The translations under genes were made by a program, and so were the position numbers. A stretch of DNA of 45,229 bases from Gammaproteobacteria bacterium. Its GTDB lineage: Bacteria; Pseudomonadota; Gammaproteobacteria; GCA-001735895. The stretch's first letter is position 1. Each line of letters opens with the position of its first letter. This document shows, piece after piece, positions 8,362 to 18,786 of this stretch. The notes beneath the pieces were generated by a model. The model worked only from the letters and a program-made list of their open reading frames with translations, had not been told where the DNA came from and did no database searches. Location: positions 1 through 45,229 of the forward strand of contig JAAENK010000235.1 of assembly GCA_024224415.1 (NCBI GenBank). Reading direction: 5' to 3'.

Positions 8362-9942
8362 CTAGCCAATAAACTGGCAATTTCGCCCGGAACTCTTTGC
8401 GCGGTAAAGCGCTTTGTCGGCTCGCTCGTAAAGTGATTTGACCACATCATCATCCCGTGGCTCAGTAATGCCCGCTGACAGAGTGAGTGCAACGCGTTCC
8501 TGTTTGCAATGTATGCTGCTGCTAGCGATGGTTTCACGCAGTTTGTTGACCAGGGAATCGGCTTTATCGAGGCTAGTATTGGGTAACAGCAAAACAAACT
8601 CTTCTCCACCGATACGAAAAATCGCATCGGATTTGCGGATCTGACTCATCATCATTTTCACAACAATTTTGAGTGCCTTGTCCCCCGCGCTGTGGCCATA
8701 TTTGTCATTAATTCTCTTGAAATGGTCGATGTCGAGTATGGCATAGCTAAAGCCCTCACCGTAACGTTGCCAGCGTGCCATTTCCTGCTCCAGAGTTTCA
8801 TCGTAGGACAGGCGGCTGCCAGCCCCAGTCAAGGTATCAAAGAGTAGTTTTTCACGGTTTTCGTCGAGTCTTTTCTTGAGCGTACGTGTTTTCTGGTCCA
8901 TTGCCGTTATCTGTGCCACTAGATGACTATTGCGCTCGTCGATCGATTCATGACGCTGATTGGCGCGGGTGACGAAGCCTTCAATGCCGTTCTGAATTTG
9001 CTGAAGGCTTTTTACCACGACATTCTTTAACTGGCCGATTTCGCTGGCATTGTCAAAATCGTCCCCAATAGATTTCATGCTGTCCAGCATCATTTGTTGT
9101 AACGAGTGGCGATCTTCCTGGTCAGATCGCTGGTCCTTCTGATCGGCGGCGATTACGTCAGAAATTTTACCGAGTTGCTGGGTTACCTTGACGATAAAGT
9201 TTTCCAGGTCGTATTTTTCACGGTTTAGTTTGTCTAGGGTTGCGGCGATACAGTCAACGATTTGATTGAGTACTTCCGGCCAGTCGCTATCGTCTATTTT
9301 GTCGAGGGCCTGGTTTTGTAACAGTTTCGCCGAGTCTCCAGCGCCCTGTATGACGGTTAGCTTTTCCAGTAATGTAGTGAGTACTTCGTTGATGGTGACC
9401 TCGGTGGTCGTATATGAAGTATTGTCCTCGTCTTTTGGGTTGCTTGCTCCGTTACCGAAATTGGCGTTGATGAGTGCTGATAATTTATGTATCTGTGATT
9501 TAACTACGCCCTGGCTTTTCCCACTGCCGAGCAACTTGATTAAGTCGCCGCAAATCGATTTCAACTCTGCGCGTTGGTCCTCCTTGAATTGAATTTCCTG
9601 CAGCAAAGCGAGTAATAATGCCGAGGGGTCGGCGGCAGGTTTTTGAATTTCCTGAGTGTTGGATGCAGTAGTCGATACGGCTGAGCTATCTCCAAGTGAG
9701 GCCACCACGCGGCTGAGTTTCTCGAGCGCGTCGGCCAGTGCTGTGTCTTTTTTGTCACGTGACAAGTTTTGTATTTGCTTAAGCTGATCATCTAGCCTGG
9801 CGTCGAAGCCGCGACCAGCGATGCTTACACGGCTGATCGTCTTGCGTAACAGGGAATCTATTTCCTGCCATTCCGCTTCCTTCGTTTCTAATTCGTCGAC
9901 GGTTGCTTTGTATTTGGCTTTCCAGTCTTTGTCCACTGCCAC
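8362..9942 (-). CDS. GGDEF-domain diguanylate cyclase with long coiled-coil N-terminus
   Basis: FDTLTGAGSRLSYDETL, DIDHFKRINDKYGHSAGDKAL, RIGGEEFVLLLP; inhibitory RxxD (RKSD) five residues upstream of GGEEF. Confidence 0.92.
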   Translation of the reverse strand: MAVDKDWKAKYKATVDELETKEAEWQEIDSLLRKTISRVSIAGRGFDARLDDQLKQIQNLSRDKKDTALADALEKLSRVVASLGDSSAVSTTASNTQEIQKPAADPSALLLALLQEIQFKEDQRAELKSICGDLIKLLGSGKSQGVVKSQIHKLSALINANFGNGASNPKDEDNTSYTTTEVTINEVLTTLLEKLTVIQGAGDSAKLLQNQALDKIDDSDWPEVLNQIVDCIAATLDKLNREKYDLENFIVKVTQQLGKISDVIAADQKDQRSDQEDRHSLQQMMLDSMKSIGDDFDNASEIGQLKNVVVKSLQQIQNGIEGFVTRANQRHESIDERNSHLVAQITAMDQKTRTLKKRLDENREKLLFDTLTGAGSRLSYDETLEQEMARWQRYGEGFSYAILDIDHFKRINDKYGHSAGDKALKIVVKMMMSQIRKSDAIFRIGGEEFVLLLPNTSLDKADSLVNKLRETIASSSIHCKQERVALTLSAGITEPRDDDVVKSLYERADKALYRAKSSGRNCQFIG

Positions 9943-10004
9943 AATAGAATGATAATTTGTTTATGAACTATTGAGTTTAGGCGCTATATCCGAGCTTTCC
10001 AGTA

Positions 10005-11327
10005 TCAATGACAAATAAAACCGTAGCAGTCATATTCGTCGGTATCGGATATTTCTACCATAACAAAATCACCCGTGTTGAGTTCCACATCACTATCGAC
10101 ATAAACCAGGCCGTCGATATCGGGAGCGTCGGCATAACAGCGACCGATATAGCCCCGGTTATCCCGTGTTTCGAGCAGAACCTGCATTTGCTGACCAATA
10201 CGTGTTCGCAAGCGGGCTGTACTAATCACCTGTTGATGCTGCATAAAACGATCAAATCTAGCTTGTTTAACTTCATCAGGGATCTGGTCGGGCAAATCGT
10301 TTGCCGCGGCACCCTCAACCGGCGAATACATGAAACAGCCGACGCGGTCGAGCTGGGCGCTTTGCAGAAAGTCGAGCAGCTGGTCAAAGTCTTCATCGGT
10401 CTCGCCCGGAAAGCCAACGATAAAGGTGCTGCGGATCGCTAGTTCGGGACAGATCTCGCGCCAGCTATGAATGCGCTCTATGACCCGTTCCTGGTTGCCC
10501 GGTCGCTTCATAGCTTTAAGAATGCGAGGGCTGGCATGTTGGAAGGGAATGTCCAGATAAGGCAGAATCAAGCCTTCGGCCATGAGCGGAATGACATCAT
10601 CGACGTGTGGATAGGGGTAGACATAATGCATTCGCACCCAGACACCAAGCTGGCCGAGCGCTTTAGCCAGATCGAGAAATCGCGTTTTCATCGGCTGCCC
10701 CTGCCAGAATGTGGCGCGATATTTCAGGTCGGCCCCGTAGGCGCTGGTGTCCTGCGATATCACCAGGATTTCTTTAACCCCCGCCGCTACCAAATGTTCG
10801 GCCTCCTGTATCACCTGATCGATTGGTCGGCTCACCAAATCGCCCCTAAACGATGGAATAATGCAAAAACTACAACGATGGTTGCAACCTTCAGAAATTT
10901 TCAGGTAAGCGTAATGTTTAGGCGTGAGCTTAATGCCCTGCGGCGGAATCAAATCTATAAACGGATCATGTGCGGCGGGTAAATGCCTGTGTACGGCCTG
11001 CATCACTTCATCGGTAGCATGTGGGCCGGTAACAGCGAGCAACTGCGGGAAACGGCTATTGATCATATCAGCTTTAGCGCCGAGGCAACCGGTAACAATC
11101 ACCTTGCCATTTTCATGTAATGCCTCGTCGATGGTGTCGAGTGACTCAACAACTGCGTCATCGATAAACCCACAGGTATTGATGATAACCATGTCAGCTG
11201 AATCGTAATCGGGCACGATGTCGTAACCTTCTGCGCGCAATCGGGTGATCACCTGCTCGGAATCTACCGTCGCTTTGGGGCAACCGAGGCTGATAAAATT
11301 GATTTTGTGGGGTGTTTCGGTGGTCAT
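10005..11327 (-). CDS. rimO: ribosomal protein uS12 methylthiotransferase RimO
   Basis: [37 protein letters not shown]-like C-terminus. Confidence 0.95.
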   Translation of the reverse strand: MTTETPHKINFISLGCPKATVDSEQVITRLRAEGYDIVPDYDSADMVIINTCGFIDDAVVESLDTIDEALHENGKVIVTGCLGAKADMINSRFPQLLAVTGPHATDEVMQAVHRHLPAAHDPFIDLIPPQGIKLTPKHYAYLKISEGCNHRCSFCIIPSFRGDLVSRPIDQVIQEAEHLVAAGVKEILVISQDTSAYGADLKYRATFWQGQPMKTRFLDLAKALGQLGVWVRMHYVYPYPHVDDVIPLMAEGLILPYLDIPFQHASPRILKAMKRPGNQERVIERIHSWREICPELAIRSTFIVGFPGETDEDFDQLLDFLQSAQLDRVGCFMYSPVEGAAANDLPDQIPDEVKQARFDRFMQHQQVISTARLRTRIGQQMQVLLETRDNRGYIGRCYADAPDIDGLVYVDSDVELNTGDFVMVEISDTDEYDCYGFICH

Positions 11328-11502
11328 AAATTGTATGCTTCAAATAGTGGCGGCAGAAAAATTGGCTAACCAGCATGAGGATTGTGGGTATTTCAAAGAT
11401 ATGGCTATGGTAATAAAGTGGCGGTATTATCCATTAATGGACTAACGAGCACAAAAAAGTTAGCACTGCATAATTTTTTTGAATACCCCGGGTGAACAAT
11501 CA

Positions 11503-12468
11503 ATGCGAAATAATTATGAAGCTGGTCGTCTAAATTTACCTTTTGTTGGTCATTGTACTTTTGCCAAAGCACCGGCATGTACCGATTGGGACAAAATTGA
11601 TGCCGATGTTGCGATTCTTGGTGTGCCTAACGATATGGGTACGCAATGGCGCTCTGGTGCTCGTTTTGGGCCGCGCGGGGTGCGAGAGGCGTCTACATTA
11701 TTTTCCTTTGGTCACGGTGGAGCTTACGATTTCGAGGATGATAAGCTTTATTTAGCCCCCGATCAGTGTCGAATCGTCGATGTCGGTGATGTCGATATCA
11801 TCCATACAGACATGGAAAAAAGTCATCGTAATACCTGTGCTGCTGTGAGAAAAATTCTTCAGTCTTCTGTGATGCCGATAATTATAGGTGGTGATCACTC
11901 GGTACATGCACCGATTATTGAAGCCTTTGCCGGCCAGGGGCCAATTCACATACTGCATTTCGATGCTCATCTCGATTTTGTCGATGAACGCCACGGCGTA
12001 CGTTATGGTCACGGCAACGCTCTGCGACGTTCATCCGAATGGGACCATGTTGTGGGCATGACACAAATGGGTATCCGCAATGTTTCATCATCGAATCAAG
12101 AGAATTATGACGATGCACGTAAGGCCGGTTCCGATATTCTCTCGGTGCGTGACTTCCGCAAGCTGGGTACACAAGGTGTTCTTGAACGCATTCCAGTGTG
12201 TCAGTCCTACTACGTCACAATCGACATTGATGGCTTTGACCCATCGATTGCTCCAGGGACAGGGACGCCGAGTCATGGCGGTTTCCAGTATTACGAGGTG
12301 CTGGAGATTCTTCAGGCTCTGGCTGTACGTAATGGTGGCAATATTGTCGGCATTGATCTGGTCGAGATTGCCCCGGCTTACGATCCTGCCGGAGTTACAT
12401 CAATTCTCGGGGCGCAATTGCTGATGAATGTGATTGGTTACATTTTCCACGCACGTGCAAATCCTTAA
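11503..12468 (+). CDS. agmatinase/ureohydrolase (arginase) family protein
   Basis: GGDHSV, HFDAHLDF, TIDIDGFDPSIAPGTGTP metal-binding motifs; ATG at 11503 preferred over the track TTG at 11479. Confidence 0.88.
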   Translation: MRNNYEAGRLNLPFVGHCTFAKAPACTDWDKIDADVAILGVPNDMGTQWRSGARFGPRGVREASTLFSFGHGGAYDFEDDKLYLAPDQCRIVDVGDVDIIHTDMEKSHRNTCAAVRKILQSSVMPIIIGGDHSVHAPIIEAFAGQGPIHILHFDAHLDFVDERHGVRYGHGNALRRSSEWDHVVGMTQMGIRNVSSSNQENYDDARKAGSDILSVRDFRKLGTQGVLERIPVCQSYYVTIDIDGFDPSIAPGTGTPSHGGFQYYEVLEILQALAVRNGGNIVGIDLVEIAPAYDPAGVTSILGAQLLMNVIGYIFHARANP

Positions 12469-12530
12469 GGCACTGGATGAATCCCAGCAGACATGATTTA
12501 ATGCCGATACTCAAAACGGATAAAAAGCGC

Positions 12531-13271
12531 ATGCGTCTTAGCAAGTCCACATTGATTATATTTTTCTCGCTTTGTTGCCTTCCATTTTCGGCTTTTGCCG
12601 AATTGAAGGATCAAGGTCTTAATTCGATTATGCTGATTATCGACAAAGCAATCGACGATGTTAACGAGATCAATAAAGCTTCCAGTGAGTTAACCGAAGA
12701 AGAGCTGGCGACGAAGCGAGATAACGCTAATGCAACCATCGTCAATCTGTCTCGTACATTGGGTACGCTTAGCTACTCACGCTTGCAATGTGGTGAAGCC
12801 GGGGTGCTGGCTGAATTTACCCAACGAGTCCAGTTGATGCCGGAAGACCAACGTGACACGATGCGCGATGCTTTTCAGGAGGGTTTCGACAAAAGTAAGT
12901 CGGATACGCAGTTATTGTCGGAAGATGAATGTAAGCGTTTAACCGAGTCAAGAAAGCGTGATGATAAGGATGAGGAAGCAAACGTGGCCTCGGACGATGA
13001 GCCCCAGAAAGACGCTCCTGGCGAGGAAATCGTCGAAGAAGAGCCTGAGGAAGACCCCAAAGAAGCATTATTACGCGTCGCCGAAATCACTGGCCAGCTC
13101 GCCTATAAACGGAAATTTTGTGAAGACGATAAGGTTTTCAATCGCGATTACAACGAATATATCAGCGGTATTCCAGATGAGTTGCAGGAGGAAGCAAAAG
13201 CAGCTTACTGGAAAGGCTTCAAGCACGGTAAGCGACTGAACAAAAACCTCAAAAAGAGTCAGTGCTATTAA
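12531..13271 (+). CDS. hypothetical secreted protein with duplicated Cys-containing domain
   Basis: ATG at 12531 gives a signal peptide (MRLSKSTLIIFFSLCCLPFSAFA); track ORF starts at 12477; internal repeat described in findings. Confidence 0.7.
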   Translation: MRLSKSTLIIFFSLCCLPFSAFAELKDQGLNSIMLIIDKAIDDVNEINKASSELTEEELATKRDNANATIVNLSRTLGTLSYSRLQCGEAGVLAEFTQRVQLMPEDQRDTMRDAFQEGFDKSKSDTQLLSEDECKRLTESRKRDDKDEEANVASDDEPQKDAPGEEIVEEEPEEDPKEALLRVAEITGQLAYKRKFCEDDKVFNRDYNEYISGIPDELQEEAKAAYWKGFKHGKRLNKNLKKSQCY

Positions 13272-14938
13272 TCATCTGGTGGGCTCGTGGTCACCAGCAG
13301 ATAAATACCCGGTATCAAAAGCATTCCAGTCACCAGAGGCATTAAAAACCTTCCGCCACCAATCATAATAGGGGCGAGGCCATCAAGGCCGGCGATAATA
13401 CTCGCGCTGATAATAAAACCACTACCAATAATGGCGCGAATGCTGCGACGGTTTGCTGCGCGGATTTCTCCTTTAATCGTTTCTAGTTGTTTCGATTGCA
13501 TTTCAAACTGCAATTCATCGTTGGCAATCTTTTGCAGTGTTTTAAAGGCCAGTTGTGGCAGGTCAGGAAGGTTTTCTGCCAAATAAGGCAGGTTTTTCTT
13601 CATGCCTTTAACCAGTGCGCGAACGCCGAGTTGCTCACTCAACCAGCGTTCCAGGAAAGGCTTGGCAGTATCCCATAAATCGAGTTGTGGATAGAGTTGC
13701 CGCCCAAGCCCCTCGATGTGTAAAAAGGTTTTCTCAAGCAATAATAACTGTGGCTGAATTTCCATGTTGAAGGTTCTGGCGGTCTGGAACAGGCGTAGCA
13801 GTAAATGACCAAACGAGATCTCTGCTAGTGGTCGCTGAAACATAGGTTCGCACACGGCCCGAATAGCTGCTTCGAACTCGTCGATACGTGTATCGCGGTC
13901 GACCCAGCCCGAATCGACATGTAATTCGGCGACACGGCGATAGTCGCGGTTAAAGAAAGCGACAAGGTTTTCCGCCAGATAACGTTGGTCGGCGGTTGAG
14001 AGCGAACCCATGATGCCGAAATCCACGGCGATGTATCGCGGGTTTTCCGGATTATCCGGCGAGACAAAAATATTACCGGGATGCATGTCGGCATGAAAAT
14101 AATTGTTACGATAAACCTGGGTAAAAAATACTTCTACGCCTTTTCTGGAGAGCACCTCCAGATTAATGTTATGCGCTTTCAGCTGTTCAATATCGGAAAC
14201 GGCAATGCCCTGAATACGTTCTATTACCAGCACTTTTGGTTTGCAGTAATCCCAGTAAACCTGCGGTACGTATAAATCAGCAGAATCCTCGAAGTGGCGG
14301 CGTAGTTCGGCAGCGTTCGCGGCTTCGCGGATCAGGTCGAGCTCATTGAGAATGGTCTTTTCGAATTCCTGTACTACCTGGATCGGTTTGATGCGCCTGG
14401 CTTCCTGCCAGTTACGGTCAAGCAGGCCTGCGAGCATTAGCAATACATCGACATCTCGTCGGATGCGGTGCTCGATGTCAGGACGAACAATTTTAACGAC
14501 AACCTCTTCGCCACCAATCAGTTGCGCGGCATAAACCTGGGCGATAGATGCTGAGGCGAGGAGGTTGTCGTCAAAAGTTAAAAAGGCTTGCTCGATGGGC
14601 ATGCCGAGTTGCTGCTCAAGAATCTCACGCGCCTGCGACAATGGAAAAGGTGGCACCTGATCAAGCAATTTTTCCAGTTCGTTAATGATGTCTTCTGGCA
14701 GTAAGTCGTGTCTGGTGGATAACATTTGACCAAACTTGATAAAAATTGGGCCCAGGGATTCGATGCATAAACGCAAGCGTTCGCCGCGCGAAAGGTCATT
14801 ACCGCGAAACCAGTTGAATGGGTTAATCAGGCCTAACCAGCGTAGTGGTCGAAGAAATGGAAGCGGCGCCAGGATCTCGTCCAGCCCGTAACGCGCCAAA
14901 GTAAAGTTAATAACCAGCAGACGATACAGTGTTTTCAT
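13268..14938 (-). CDS. ubiB: ubiquinone biosynthesis regulatory protein kinase UbiB
   Basis: ABC1/UbiB kinase-like motifs (LGPIFIKFGQMLSTRHDLLP, ASIAQVYAAQL, HADMHPGNIFV); two C-terminal TM segments; neighbours ubiJ and ubiE. Confidence 0.95.
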   Translation of the reverse strand: MKTLYRLLVINFTLARYGLDEILAPLPFLRPLRWLGLINPFNWFRGNDLSRGERLRLCIESLGPIFIKFGQMLSTRHDLLPEDIINELEKLLDQVPPFPLSQAREILEQQLGMPIEQAFLTFDDNLLASASIAQVYAAQLIGGEEVVVKIVRPDIEHRIRRDVDVLLMLAGLLDRNWQEARRIKPIQVVQEFEKTILNELDLIREAANAAELRRHFEDSADLYVPQVYWDYCKPKVLVIERIQGIAVSDIEQLKAHNINLEVLSRKGVEVFFTQVYRNNYFHADMHPGNIFVSPDNPENPRYIAVDFGIMGSLSTADQRYLAENLVAFFNRDYRRVAELHVDSGWVDRDTRIDEFEAAIRAVCEPMFQRPLAEISFGHLLLRLFQTARTFNMEIQPQLLLLEKTFLHIEGLGRQLYPQLDLWDTAKPFLERWLSEQLGVRALVKGMKKNLPYLAENLPDLPQLAFKTLQKIANDELQFEMQSKQLETIKGEIRAANRRSIRAIIGSGFIISASIIAGLDGLAPIMIGGGRFLMPLVTGMLLIPGIYLLVTTSPPDD

Positions 14939-15570
14939 GTTTTGTTATTTTTATCAATAGTTTTGAATAACTGCCGAATGCGCGCTTCGCATTGATCAGC
15001 ATCATTTTCCAACTTTGCGACCTGTTGCTGGAACTGTTCTAACTCTAACGGCGCTGCGGTTAAGTTTGCACCTCTATGCAGAAAGTCACTCTTATTTTGC
15101 ATCAGTGATTGAAAACTTTGTTGCAACCATTTCCCCGACTTGCGAACCCGCTGGGTTATCTGAAAGGCCGCCAGGTCACCGGTATATTGGGATAGTATTT
15201 CCTCCCAGTCGATATCAATTTCGCTAAGTACCTTCTGCATCTGCTGTGCGACGCTGACGTCACCGTTGAAGCTCACGCGTTCACGAACCGAAGAGGGGGC
15301 TTTGTCGTCGTTGGTAACAAGATCGAATAGAGCCAAAAGTCGTCCCGAGATAGTTGCATCGATGGGCTTTTGCGGTGCATGCTGGCTGAGACGGATGCCC
15401 CGGTTTCCGGGGTGACAATAAAGCGTGAATTCAATGTCGGTCAAATCGATGGCAATACAACGACCTTGCAACGCGACACAACGTTCGATTATTGACTCAT
15501 CCCGGGCCAGTAATTGATTGCCGCCAATTTCGGCAACCGCGATAAAACTGTCGGTAAGTGTATTCAGCAT
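14935..15570 (-). CDS. ubiJ: ubiquinone biosynthesis accessory factor UbiJ (SCP2-domain)
   Basis: SCP2-like sequence, position between ubiE and ubiB, 4-nt overlap with ubiB. Confidence 0.88.
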   Translation of the reverse strand: MLNTLTDSFIAVAEIGGNQLLARDESIIERCVALQGRCIAIDLTDIEFTLYCHPGNRGIRLSQHAPQKPIDATISGRLLALFDLVTNDDKAPSSVRERVSFNGDVSVAQQMQKVLSEIDIDWEEILSQYTGDLAAFQITQRVRKSGKWLQQSFQSLMQNKSDFLHRGANLTAAPLELEQFQQQVAKLENDADQCEARIRQLFKTIDKNNKT

Positions 15571-15592
15571 AATAACGTGCTACCCAACCGGA

Positions 15593-16345
15593 CTAATACT
15601 TGAATGCCCGATGCAAAGCAACAATTCCACCGCTGAGGTTATGAACTTCGACTTCATCAAAGCCCCCCGCGTCGAGCATCATTTGTTTGAGACTTTCCTG
15701 GTCTGGATGCATACGGATCGACTCGGCGAGGTATTGATAACTATCGCGATCCTGCGTGATCCACTCGCCAAGTTGCGGCAGGATTTTAAAGGAATAAAAA
15801 TCGTAAGCTTTCTCTAGCGGTTCACAAATTGGTCGAGAAAATTCAAGCACACAAAGCCTGCCGCCAGGCTTTAATACGCGCTGCATCGAAGCCAGCGCCT
15901 TTTCCTTGTCGGTGACGTTGCGCAGGCCGAAGGCAATGGTGATGCAATCCAGCGAATTGTCGGCGAAAGGTAAAATTTCGGCATTGCACTGAATCGCCGT
16001 AATGCGATTTACAAGGCCCTTATCGATGACACGATCCCGCCCATGTTGCAGCATCGCGGCGTTAATATCCGCAAGATAAACCTGACCAGACTCGCCTACT
16101 TTACTGGCTTGTTTTATCGCCAGATCGCCGGTGCCGCCAGCAAGATCCAGGACTTGATGCCCAGGCCGCAAACCGCAGAGCTCCAGCGTGAACCGTTTCC
16201 ACAGATGATGCACGCCGAAAGACAGCACATTGTTCATCAAATCGTATTTACTTGCCACCGAGTCGAAAACATCGGCCACCCGGCCTTGCTTTTCCGAGGC
16301 GGGAATTTCATCAAAACCGAAATGTGTAGAAGATTCTTTTTGCAC
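15593..16345 (-). CDS. ubiE: demethylmenaquinone/ubiquinone methyltransferase UbiE
   Basis: [52 protein letters not shown]. Confidence 0.95.
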   Translation of the reverse strand: MQKESSTHFGFDEIPASEKQGRVADVFDSVASKYDLMNNVLSFGVHHLWKRFTLELCGLRPGHQVLDLAGGTGDLAIKQASKVGESGQVYLADINAAMLQHGRDRVIDKGLVNRITAIQCNAEILPFADNSLDCITIAFGLRNVTDKEKALASMQRVLKPGGRLCVLEFSRPICEPLEKAYDFYSFKILPQLGEWITQDRDSYQYLAESIRMHPDQESLKQMMLDAGGFDEVEVHNLSGGIVALHRAFKY

Positions 16346-16404
16346 GGCGAGCTTCGCTGCTAAATTAACAGGCGAACCATAGCAGATGTAGAGGTCAGGT
16401 TGTA

Positions 16405-16426
16405 GGGGCGCAATTTATTGCGCCTG
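16405..16426. repeat. short palindromic element GGCGCAA-TTTA-TTGCGCC
   Basis: Exact 7-bp inverted repeat at 16407-16413 / 16418-16424 with a 4-nt loop, preceded by TGTAGG. Confidence 0.6.
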
Positions 16427-16431
16427 ATAAA

Positions 16432-16794
16432 TTAGTCGGCCTTACGCTCGTATCCAGCCTCGACCAGTCGATCCAGATAACTTTGCCATTTGTCATCGTA
16501 ATTCGCGCCCAACTGGTAGAGATACTCCCAACTAAATATGCCTGTATTGTGGTTATCGTCAAAAACCAGATTTAAAGCATATTGCCCAACCGGTTCGATC
16601 TGTGTGATATTGACGTCTTCCTTGCCGATTTGTAAAGTTTCCTGGCCCGGGCCATGACCTTGTACTTCGGCCGAAGGCGAGTAAATCCGCAGGTATTCAG
16701 AAGGTAATTTGAAATTGGCACCGTCGTTGAAGCTCAGTTCAAGGGTGCGAGACAGCTTGTGAAAATTAATTTCTGTTGGTTTTACCGTCGACAT
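16432..16794 (-). CDS. DUF971 / gamma-butyrobetaine hydroxylase-like N-terminal domain protein
   Basis: SRTLELSFNDGANFKLPSEYLRIYSPSAEVQGHGPGQ...GQYALNLVFDDNHNTGIFSWEYL; next to hslU as commonly seen in proteobacteria. Confidence 0.9.
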   Translation of the reverse strand: MSTVKPTEINFHKLSRTLELSFNDGANFKLPSEYLRIYSPSAEVQGHGPGQETLQIGKEDVNITQIEPVGQYALNLVFDDNHNTGIFSWEYLYQLGANYDDKWQSYLDRLVEAGYERKAD

Positions 16795-16812
16795 AACTTT
16801 TCCGATTCTGTT

Positions 16813-18159
16813 TTACAGGATGTACTGGCTCAGGTCTTCTTCGAGTGACAGTTCGCCGAGGTGCTCGTTGACGTAATCGGCGTCGATACTCACCTGCTGA
16901 CCATTCATATCCGAAGCGTCGAAACTCACGGTTTCGAGCAAGCGTTCCATCACGGTATGCAATCTTCGCGCACCAATATTTTCCTGTTTTTCATTGACCT
17001 GCCAGGCGACTTCGGCGATGCGCACAAGCGCGTCGCTAGAAAACGACAGTGTTACACCTTCGGTTTCCATCAGTGCGATGTATTGCTCGGTTAGCGAAGC
17101 GTCGGGTTCGCTAAGTATGCGAATAAAATCCTCGACCGTGAGCGCTGATAACTCGACACGAATCGGCAGGCGACCCTGTAATTCCGGAATCAAATCGCTA
17201 GGCTTGGATAGATGAAATGCACCGGAGGCAATAAAAAGAATATGATCAGTTTTGATCATGCCTGCCTTGGTCGAAACCGTACAGCCTTCCACCAGTGGTA
17301 ATAAATCGCGTTGCACACCTTCACGCGAGACATCGGTGCCACTGGTTTCCTGACGCTTGGCGACCTTGTCGATTTCGTCGATAAACACGATGCCGTTTTG
17401 CTCGGCGTTTTCCAACGCGGTGAGTTTAAGCTCATCTTCGTTGATCATTTTCGCTGCTTCTTCGTCGGTGAGCAGCTTTAGGGCTTCATCGACGCGTAAT
17501 TTACGGGCCTTGGTTTTCTGGCTGCCAAGGTTCTGGAATAATCCCTGCAACTGATTGGTCATGTCTTCCATGCCCGGGGGCGCCATGATTTCGACGCCTA
17601 CACTGGGGAGTTGTAAATCGATTTCAATTTCCTTGTCATTGAGCTTGCCTTCACGCAGCATTTTACGAAATTTCTGGCGTGTATTAGCGGCTGAATCGTC
17701 GGCCTCCTGCTGAAAGTCGTTTGGTCGGGGCAACAAGGCATCGAGCACTTTTTCCTCGGCTGCGTCTTCGGCGCGATAGCGCACGCGGGCCACTTCGGCT
17801 TCGCGCATGCCTTTTACCGAGACATCGACCAGATCGCGAATAATCGATTCAACATCACGGCCAACGTAACCGACTTCGGTGAACTTGGTGGCTTCGACTT
17901 TAATGAAAGGCGCGTTCGCTAGACGAGCAAGACGTCGGGCTATTTCGGTTTTTCCAACGCCGGTCGGCCCCATCATCAATATATTTTTCGGTGTAATTTC
18001 ATTACGCAGCTCTTCCTTTACCTGCTGACGCCGCCAGCGATTGCGCAAAGCTATTGCGACTGCCCGCTTGGCGTTGTCCTGACCGATAATATGTTTGTCG
18101 AGTTCCTGCGTAATTTCTCGCGGGGTCATTGGAGACTGATTGATTAGAGTGCTGTCCAC
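16813..18159 (-). CDS. hslU: ATP-dependent protease ATPase subunit HslU
   Basis: [51 protein letters not shown]-terminal LSQYIL. Confidence 0.97.
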   Translation of the reverse strand: MDSTLINQSPMTPREITQELDKHIIGQDNAKRAVAIALRNRWRRQQVKEELRNEITPKNILMMGPTGVGKTEIARRLARLANAPFIKVEATKFTEVGYVGRDVESIIRDLVDVSVKGMREAEVARVRYRAEDAAEEKVLDALLPRPNDFQQEADDSAANTRQKFRKMLREGKLNDKEIEIDLQLPSVGVEIMAPPGMEDMTNQLQGLFQNLGSQKTKARKLRVDEALKLLTDEEAAKMINEDELKLTALENAEQNGIVFIDEIDKVAKRQETSGTDVSREGVQRDLLPLVEGCTVSTKAGMIKTDHILFIASGAFHLSKPSDLIPELQGRLPIRVELSALTVEDFIRILSEPDASLTEQYIALMETEGVTLSFSSDALVRIAEVAWQVNEKQENIGARRLHTVMERLLETVSFDASDMNGQQVSIDADYVNEHLGELSLEEDLSQYIL

Positions 18160-18161
18160 GT

Positions 18162-18710
18162 TCAGGATTCGCCGTAGTTGAGTTCTTCAAAGTTGTGATT
18201 GAGGTTGGTGTAGATACAGATTCCACCAGCAATTTCGAGGCCTTTCTGCACGATATCGTGCGCAGACATTTCGGTGGTGTCGAGCATGGCGCGGGCCGCG
18301 GCCTGCGCGAAAGCGCCGCCGGAACCGATCGCCATCAAGTCGTCCTCGGGTTCGATAACATCGCCATTGCCCGAGATTATCAACGATGCGTCTTTGTTGG
18401 CGACGCAAAGTAGCGCCTCGAGACGACGCAGAATTTTGTCCGAGCGCCAGTCTTTCGCCAACTCTACCGCAGCACGAACCATCTGCCCATTGTGTTTTTC
18501 AAGCTTGGCTTCGAATAATTCGAAAAGCAGGAAAGCGTCGGCTGTACCACCGGCAAATCCGGCAATGACCTGGTCTTTATACAAACGCCGTACCTTGCGG
18601 GCGTTACCTTTCATGATGGTATTGCCCAGGCTGACCTGGCCGTCACCACCGATGACCACCGAATTACCCCGGCGAACCGACAAGATAGTGGTGCCTCTAT
18701 ATTGTTCCAA
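18162..18710 (-). CDS. hslV: ATP-dependent protease peptidase subunit HslV
   Basis: [47 protein letters not shown]. Confidence 0.97.
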   Translation of the reverse strand: MEQYRGTTILSVRRGNSVVIGGDGQVSLGNTIMKGNARKVRRLYKDQVIAGFAGGTADAFLLFELFEAKLEKHNGQMVRAAVELAKDWRSDKILRRLEALLCVANKDASLIISGNGDVIEPEDDLMAIGSGGAFAQAAARAMLDTTEMSAHDIVQKGLEIAGGICIYTNLNHNFEELNYGES

Positions 18711-18786
18711 GATAAAACCTCGAATGATTTATGTTAAGAATTGATTCTAACAGGCAGATATAGGGTTGCTTGAGTGTTTTGCAAGC

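Noticed and set aside
10008-10982. Long plus-strand ORFs (10008-10442, 10467-10982)
   Set aside because: Shadow ORFs antisense to the unmistakable rimO gene.
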